64,000 bases of DNA from Trametes villosa (taxonomy: Eukaryota > Basidiomycota > Agaricomycetes > Polyporales > Polyporaceae), in NCBI GenBank assembly GCA_002964805.2, contig PUDQ02000016.1, forward strand, positions 372,001-436,000, written 5' to 3'. Under the pieces are notes generated by a model. It made no database searches. It was not told where the DNA came from and saw only the letters and a program-made list of their open reading frames with translations. Shown here piece after piece: positions 58,904 through 64,000 of the stretch. Each line of letters starts with the position of its first letter. The first letter of the stretch is position 1. The position numbers and the translations under genes are program-made.

Positions 58904-61900
58904 TTTTGCATTTTTGGCGGTATTCATGAAAATATGTAAGTACGTCGTCGTGCAGATGCCTGCAGATACTAACGGTGTAGCGTGAGATCTGACACCGTGG
59001 AAGTCGACGTCCGTGAATATCGATGTTGTACCGCATACGCCTTATGTTAGTGCATGTTCAACGCCACCTCCGAGTCGGGCTTACGCCAGCCTGCTTGAAG
59101 TCATGCATATGACGCCAACAGCCTCCGGGTTGCTCGGGAGTCGGGAACTATGTGGGATCCTGGGCATGACTCATGAGCTCAATATATCAATTCACCGGTC
59201 CTCCAACGACTCGCATGCAATCCGCAGGGCAGCACGATGTCCCTCAAGTGCATCACTATCGGACCGCCCACGAAACATAGGCCTTCCTTCTAGCGAGCGG
59301 CCGACCGCGACTACTCATTTCTTCACTAGCCGAGGGCTGCAGCGCCATAATGAGCGCCATCTGAGACTGCGCAATCTGTCATGGCTTACAGCACCTACTG
59401 GAACGCCTCTGAAAGATCAACAGGTAAGGGGCTAGGGTACAAGTTGCCGCACTTGCCTTTGCGTCGTTTCGCTGTCCCTCCGAATCACGAACAACTGCGG
59501 GTGACAGTGTCTACACGCAGCAAGCTGACTTCAGCCATGTTCTGCGACACGGAATAATTGCGCGGGCCGCAGCGACGTAGCGGCCGAGTGGATGATGTTG
59601 TACACCGGCATTGAGGTTGAAGGCGCGCGGTTTTCCGGGTAGGCCGACGCGCCGCGGCAGCTGCGGGTGGCTGAGCAGCGCGTGTTTGTGTGCACAGCGC
59701 TCTCCTAGAGGCAGATGAGTTAGCATGGCCTGTGCGGTGGCATTTATTGGACATACCACAACGCTCGCGGTCCACAGCGTAGGTGGACCCAAGTGTCATG
59801 GCTACCCAGGACAGGCTAATCCACTCATCGGGACGGTGGGTGGGTAGGCCGCCACCTCAGTTCGTTTTCTATCTTTGGTAGGGAGATTCCTCGCGCAGAT
59901 ATTCCCGTGGTCGAGAGCACTAATATTCTCGGCCGGGTGTGTTCTAAAAAGGTCAAAGGACGAGGTAAGTTTGGCCAGTAACGGTTGCTACACCAGAGCG
60001 CGCTGCACAGGTCTTACCATGGTACCTGAAAGATATGGGCCAAGTCCCCGAGGTATGTTTGATGGATCTCACAACGGCAACTTAGAGTCCGCCAGCTCTT
60101 CTGATCGCAATAGCCGCTACTAGGGGCGTAACTCGGTCTTCGTAACGAGCCTACAGATACCTACTCACCCGCAGCTTCAGAGGTTTTCTTGGGCTGACAG
60201 TATTGAAACACATCGTTTGCCGCCTTATGATTGTGGAAGGCCAGATAATTCGCGACCGACGAGGCCCCGCAGTACGATGACACTACAGACGGAGACACAG
60301 GAAACTGGCTGCACAGTACTGCGGTGAGCGAACATAGCGCGAGGGCATGATATAGTGCTACTCACCGTTTGAGCCGAAGATACGCTGCAGAGAGCCTCAA
60401 TACGGGTAATACGCAGGCAGTGGATCGAAGCCCGAGGCCGGAAGTTGCAGCAGCTAACTTCGTAGCCGGCGTCGCAACGAAATGCCGGTTGGCTAGTAAC
60501 TTTGGTTTCTACTCACCCGTAGCCTCGGCATCGATGAATAGCAATCATTACAGGCCGAGGTGGGGGTTGGAGACGAAGTCCGAGAACTTGCGGACCTAGA
60601 GGCTGCGGTGGTTCTTGTCAAGCAGTGGCGGCGCGCCATGGGCGTCCGCAACATATAGGCGCCGGCATCTCGGGTTTCCTCTCTCCGTCATCGCCATCGC
60701 CGTTGGATGAGAAAATACCAAGCCGTCGTCCTTGTTCTCTGGCCTTGCATCTCACCACCATCGCTTGCCCGACCAGATTCTGTTCTGCGGTTTCGCTTAG
60801 TACGCCCACTCTCGCAGCTGCACGCCGTATCCGGGGAGCGTCCATCACTCGGGCTATGACACGAAGGCCGCTTTCCTGATGCACTGTGGTCAAGAGCGGC
60901 CGCAATTCCGCCTACCTTCCCGGACGCTGTTGTTTGCACGCTGACCATTCTCACCTGCCTGTGCAGTCCGATCTGTATCGAGGCTCTCGTTTCGCGGGCG
61001 GTAGCGCATTGAACGCCTTTGCGACTCAGAGTTTCATGGATGCGCTCGCCGTGAAGAACTAGCCGACGATTTCCAGCCCAAATAGGGAACAATGTATAGC
61101 TCCAACACGACCGGTGAGCAGCTGCGTGAGTGCTCTGGCCCCAATTTCAAAGTTTGGCTCTCCGGCGAATACTGTACGCCTGCAGTTGTGTGGTACAGCA
61201 TCGGAGCCAACCACACCCACCACTGTACACGACTACGCTCGCTGGGTATGTCCTTCTTTGTCCATGTGTTCATCGCCACCGAGCTGATCCGTCCCTTACC
61301 TGGAGCTCCTCGATCTGCTCGATCCGGCCATAATTGCCTAAATGCATCTCCGTATCCGCAGTCGTCCTACGCTCCCATCACGTTTCCGGTGTACCTTTCT
61401 TCTCAAGTGAGCCTCCACCTGATTCCTGCGGCAAGTCCCGCTCATACCTCAAGCTGAGTGATTAATATTGATCGTATTCCTCCCGAGAGCCTCGAGTCTA
61501 CGGCGGTCTTTTGACGGTTGCGATCTGTGTGCTTACTCAGGGTACTCAGGTCCTCCTGGCTGCACCGGTCTTGAGACGCCTTGGTGGGTAAGGTTGAGTC
61601 GCACTGCGGGCCCAGCGCCCCGTTCCCGTGAAAGTTCGCGGCGTCAATATCGCCAAACGCCATGAGCTATGCTCACCGACGATGTCGGACGGGACCTACA
61701 GGTGCAGTAGTACACGACCCGTCGTACGCCGTCGCAGAGCCCCAAGATGATAGTCGCCAGCAAGTGCAAGGTCTGCGTTTGATTGGGCTTTGTCTTCAGG
61801 CCCCGTCACAGTAACACAGCTGATGCTGCGAACACCTGGATCAGCCGCCGAAAAGCGTGATTGAGTCGGATTAACTAACTGACTCGCCTTCTGGGCTTCT

Positions 61901-62496
61901 TCTCTACGTCCTGCAACAGGCCTGCTAGGATCCTCCGGGCATGATGTCACCCAACGCCGGTGCGCGCGCCCGCCATGCTGTATGAGGTTCTTTTACTCAA
62001 TAATATCCACTTCTAGGCTGTACTGCATGGGAGCTCTTACAGCTGTGCCGCTACTGTGGAAGGCGTCTTTCTACGGAGAAATGTTACACCCAATGTGGTC
62101 GCCCCAGACGGTTTGAGAAAACAACGTATGTGTCCCATCCCGGCCTCGCAATCTGACCGCATCGCTCCAGGCCCCGTTCGGAAAGTGAGATCCCCGAGCC
62201 TGAGAAACGGAGAGAGCCCGTTTGCTACTCTGTGTCCATAACCACAGCCGGCCGATCCCCACAGCCCAAGACGAGCGGGAATGGCTCTCCGCTCCTAGCG
62301 GCGTAGTTTGCCAACAAGCTCTCCCAGCGTGCATCATCCTGCGTGGCGCGGCGGTGATTCGATACAAGGCACACGACAAATGACCGTTACTACACTGGGA
62401 ACACTGCCGGATATCCAGCCGTCTAGTATATATGCGGTATGTTCTCCTCCAGAGCAGCACAACAGAACACATCTCACTCAACATCCCCATCCCACC
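58904..62496. other. 3.6-kb region without a recognisable gene
   Basis: Open frames are short (up to 140 aa), lie on both strands and match no family I know. The last 70 bp hold the TATA box of the Zn2Cys6 gene. The rest may be long regulatory sequence or unrecognised short genes. Confidence 0.5.
62427..62433 (+). promoter_or_regulatory. TATA-like box (TATATAT) of the Zn2Cys6 gene
   Basis: TATATAT lies 70 nt upstream of the ATG at 62497, a plausible TATA position for a short leader. Confidence 0.5.
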
Positions 62497-64000
62497 ATGC
62501 AGTCCTCATCCTCCCAGCCCCCTCTTGAACGCGGCAAGGCATGCTCTCGCTGCAGGTGAGGTCGGATTCATTACAGTCAGCAGTCACAGTGAACTGACTT
62601 TGGGTATATAGGCGCAGGAAGATGGTGTGTATCCTGCTCTTTGCGATGGCGGAGCGAGCCAGATACTGAAGAGCAACATCTAGCGTTGCGACGGACAGCG
62701 ACCAGCCTGTGTCCAATGTCAGCGGGCAGATCGTGCCGAGGACTGCGAATACCAGGACGGCCCCAGCCCGACGCAAAACCAGCTTCTTGAAGAGCAAGTA
62801 GCGGCACTTGAAGGGCGCATTGCGACCTTATCCGCTGGCAGGGACCCCATCCAACTCCATGACCCCTACGCAGCGTGGCACCAGGCGCAACGGACGGCGC
62901 AGAACAACAACGATCCGATGCGGGCTCTGTCAGTTCTCTCTGCTCAATATTCCCACCTTGCGCCTGTGTTGAGACTCATTGACGACAGCCTGCGGCAATT
63001 CACCCAACACGCGACCGAGTTCGGCTTCTTCCTGCACATTCACCGCTTCCTGGACAAAGTCTTTGCACAGAACTCGAGCCACAGCAACAGCCTGCGCATC
63101 CTGCTCAACGTCATCTACCTCCTTGGTGCAAAGCTGTCGAACAACCCCCAGGTGAAGGCTCAGGAGCAGGCTTATCTGACCCGCGCCCTGCAACACCTTC
63201 CCACCGCCCTCCCTGAGGATCCACGCGGGGCGATCTACGTAATGCAGGCTGAGGTCCTTCTCGCGAACTACTTCTTTGACAGCGACCGCAAGCTCGAAGG
63301 CGTGTACCACACCAATGCCGCCGTCTCAATCGCGATGGCTTCGAGGCTGCACATGATCCGCAGCGCCCGGCGCAGCCGCACCGCTGCGGATGCGGCGACC
63401 TACCGCTTGCCGCCTCCCGTAGACCTCCTGGAGGAAGGCGAGCGCATCAATGGGTTCTGGACGGTGTTCATTCTCGACCGGTGCTGGGCTGTAGCCACAG
63501 GGTCCGCACCCGCTTTCACCGACGACGAAGCCGCCGGGACGCAGATTGACACGCCATGGCCCATGAATCTGGAGACGTACCAGAGCGTAAGTGGCCAACC
63601 ACACTCTCCCCGTTGCATCACCGGCGTTAACCACTCCTCCGGATAGCGTCCGTTCCCCAACGAGTATCGCAGCATGCGAACTGTGCAGTCGTTCATCAGC
63701 GGCGCCGACGGCGACGCGAACATGGCGAGCCAGAGCATCCTGGCCATGCACGCCAAGGCGGCGATCCTATACGAGGGCGCAACTCGCCTCGCGTCCAGGT
63801 ACAACCCCTGTGAGTGATCCGCCGGGCCCCGCCCCGTCCTGACGTATCTTGATCGTCTCTGAGTCGAATTAGCTTCCCAGGCGACGTTCTTGTCCCTGGA
63901 CAACCGCATCGAGCGCTTTAAGCAGGCGCTCCCGCGCATCGACCCCGGGCGCGTGGACATCCTGCGCGCCGCGCTTCTCGTGCACACGCTGTCGCACTGC
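62497..64000 (+). CDS. Zn2Cys6 transcription factor with fungal-specific TF domain, truncated by window end
   Basis: Exons 62497-62555, 62612-62624, 62684-63586, 63647-63809 and 63873 to beyond 64000 are in phase; about 420 residues are visible. The binuclear zinc cluster is near the N-terminus: ACSRCRRRKMRCDGQRPACV, then QCQRADRAEDCEY (C-X2-C-X6-C-X6-C-X2-C-X8-C). A short coiled coil (NQLLEEQVAALEGRIATLSA) probably mediates dimerisation. A fungal-trans regulatory domain follows, with LLNVIYLLGAKLSNNP, AEVLLANYFF, GFWTVFILDRCWAVATGSAP and DTPWPMNLETYQS. The second exon is only 13 nt and lies inside the zinc cluster. The C-terminus is outside the window. The regulated pathway cannot be inferred, since no biosynthetic neighbours are visible. 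Confidence 0.93.

Noticed and set aside
1..64000. CRISPR arrays, operons or bacterial features
   Set aside because: None seen; gene structure, introns and protein families are eukaryotic.

Overview
The window is genomic DNA of a filamentous basidiomycete, most likely an Agaricomycete; Polyporales is possible but is not proven by the sequence. The signs are a class I eight-cysteine hydrophobin, genes cut by many short GT-AG introns (mostly 50-70 nt) with CTNAC-like branch points, HET-domain genes, a tRNA-Pro with a short intron, and strong G/C preference at third codon positions. Several gene models below were rebuilt exon by exon and give a consistent reading frame through every junction.

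Left third (1-29.5 kb, gene-dense): a hAT-type MITE (547-1033); a hydrophobin (1974-2510, +); an F-box/RCC1 protein of the SAF1 type (3018-5291, -) divergent from the TOR kinase gene (5666-14157, +, about 26 introns); an RCC2-type beta-propeller protein with a C-terminal PHD finger (14452-16953, +); two tandem HET-domain genes (17192-19323 and 19794-22072, both -); squalene synthase ERG9 (23058-25566, -); a small conserved-looking ORF (25736-25942, +); an MFS transporter (26771-28885, -); and a tRNA-Pro(AGG) (29463-29546, -).

Middle (29.5-53.4 kb, gene-poor): the only convincing gene is a single C2H2-finger, CON7-like transcription factor (37869-40584, -), flanked by about 8 kb and about 13 kb in which no protein family is recognisable. 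Much of 40.6-50.7 kb is very GC-rich, so long open frames appear on both strands without being convincing genes.

Right part (53.4-64 kb): a coiled-coil RING protein (53445-54948, +), the INO80-complex actin-related protein ARP8 (55523-58607, -), a second tRNA-Pro(AGG) (58819-58903, +), about 3.6 kb without recognisable genes, and a Zn2Cys6/fungal-trans transcription factor (62497 onward, +) cut by the window edge.

Functional links: TOR (growth control) shares its 374-bp upstream region with a homologue of yeast SAF1, an F-box factor used on entry into quiescence, and is followed by a chromatin-reader-like RCC2-PHD protein. The remaining genes are a mixture of sterol synthesis, allorecognition-type, transport and regulatory genes, with no biosynthetic cluster.
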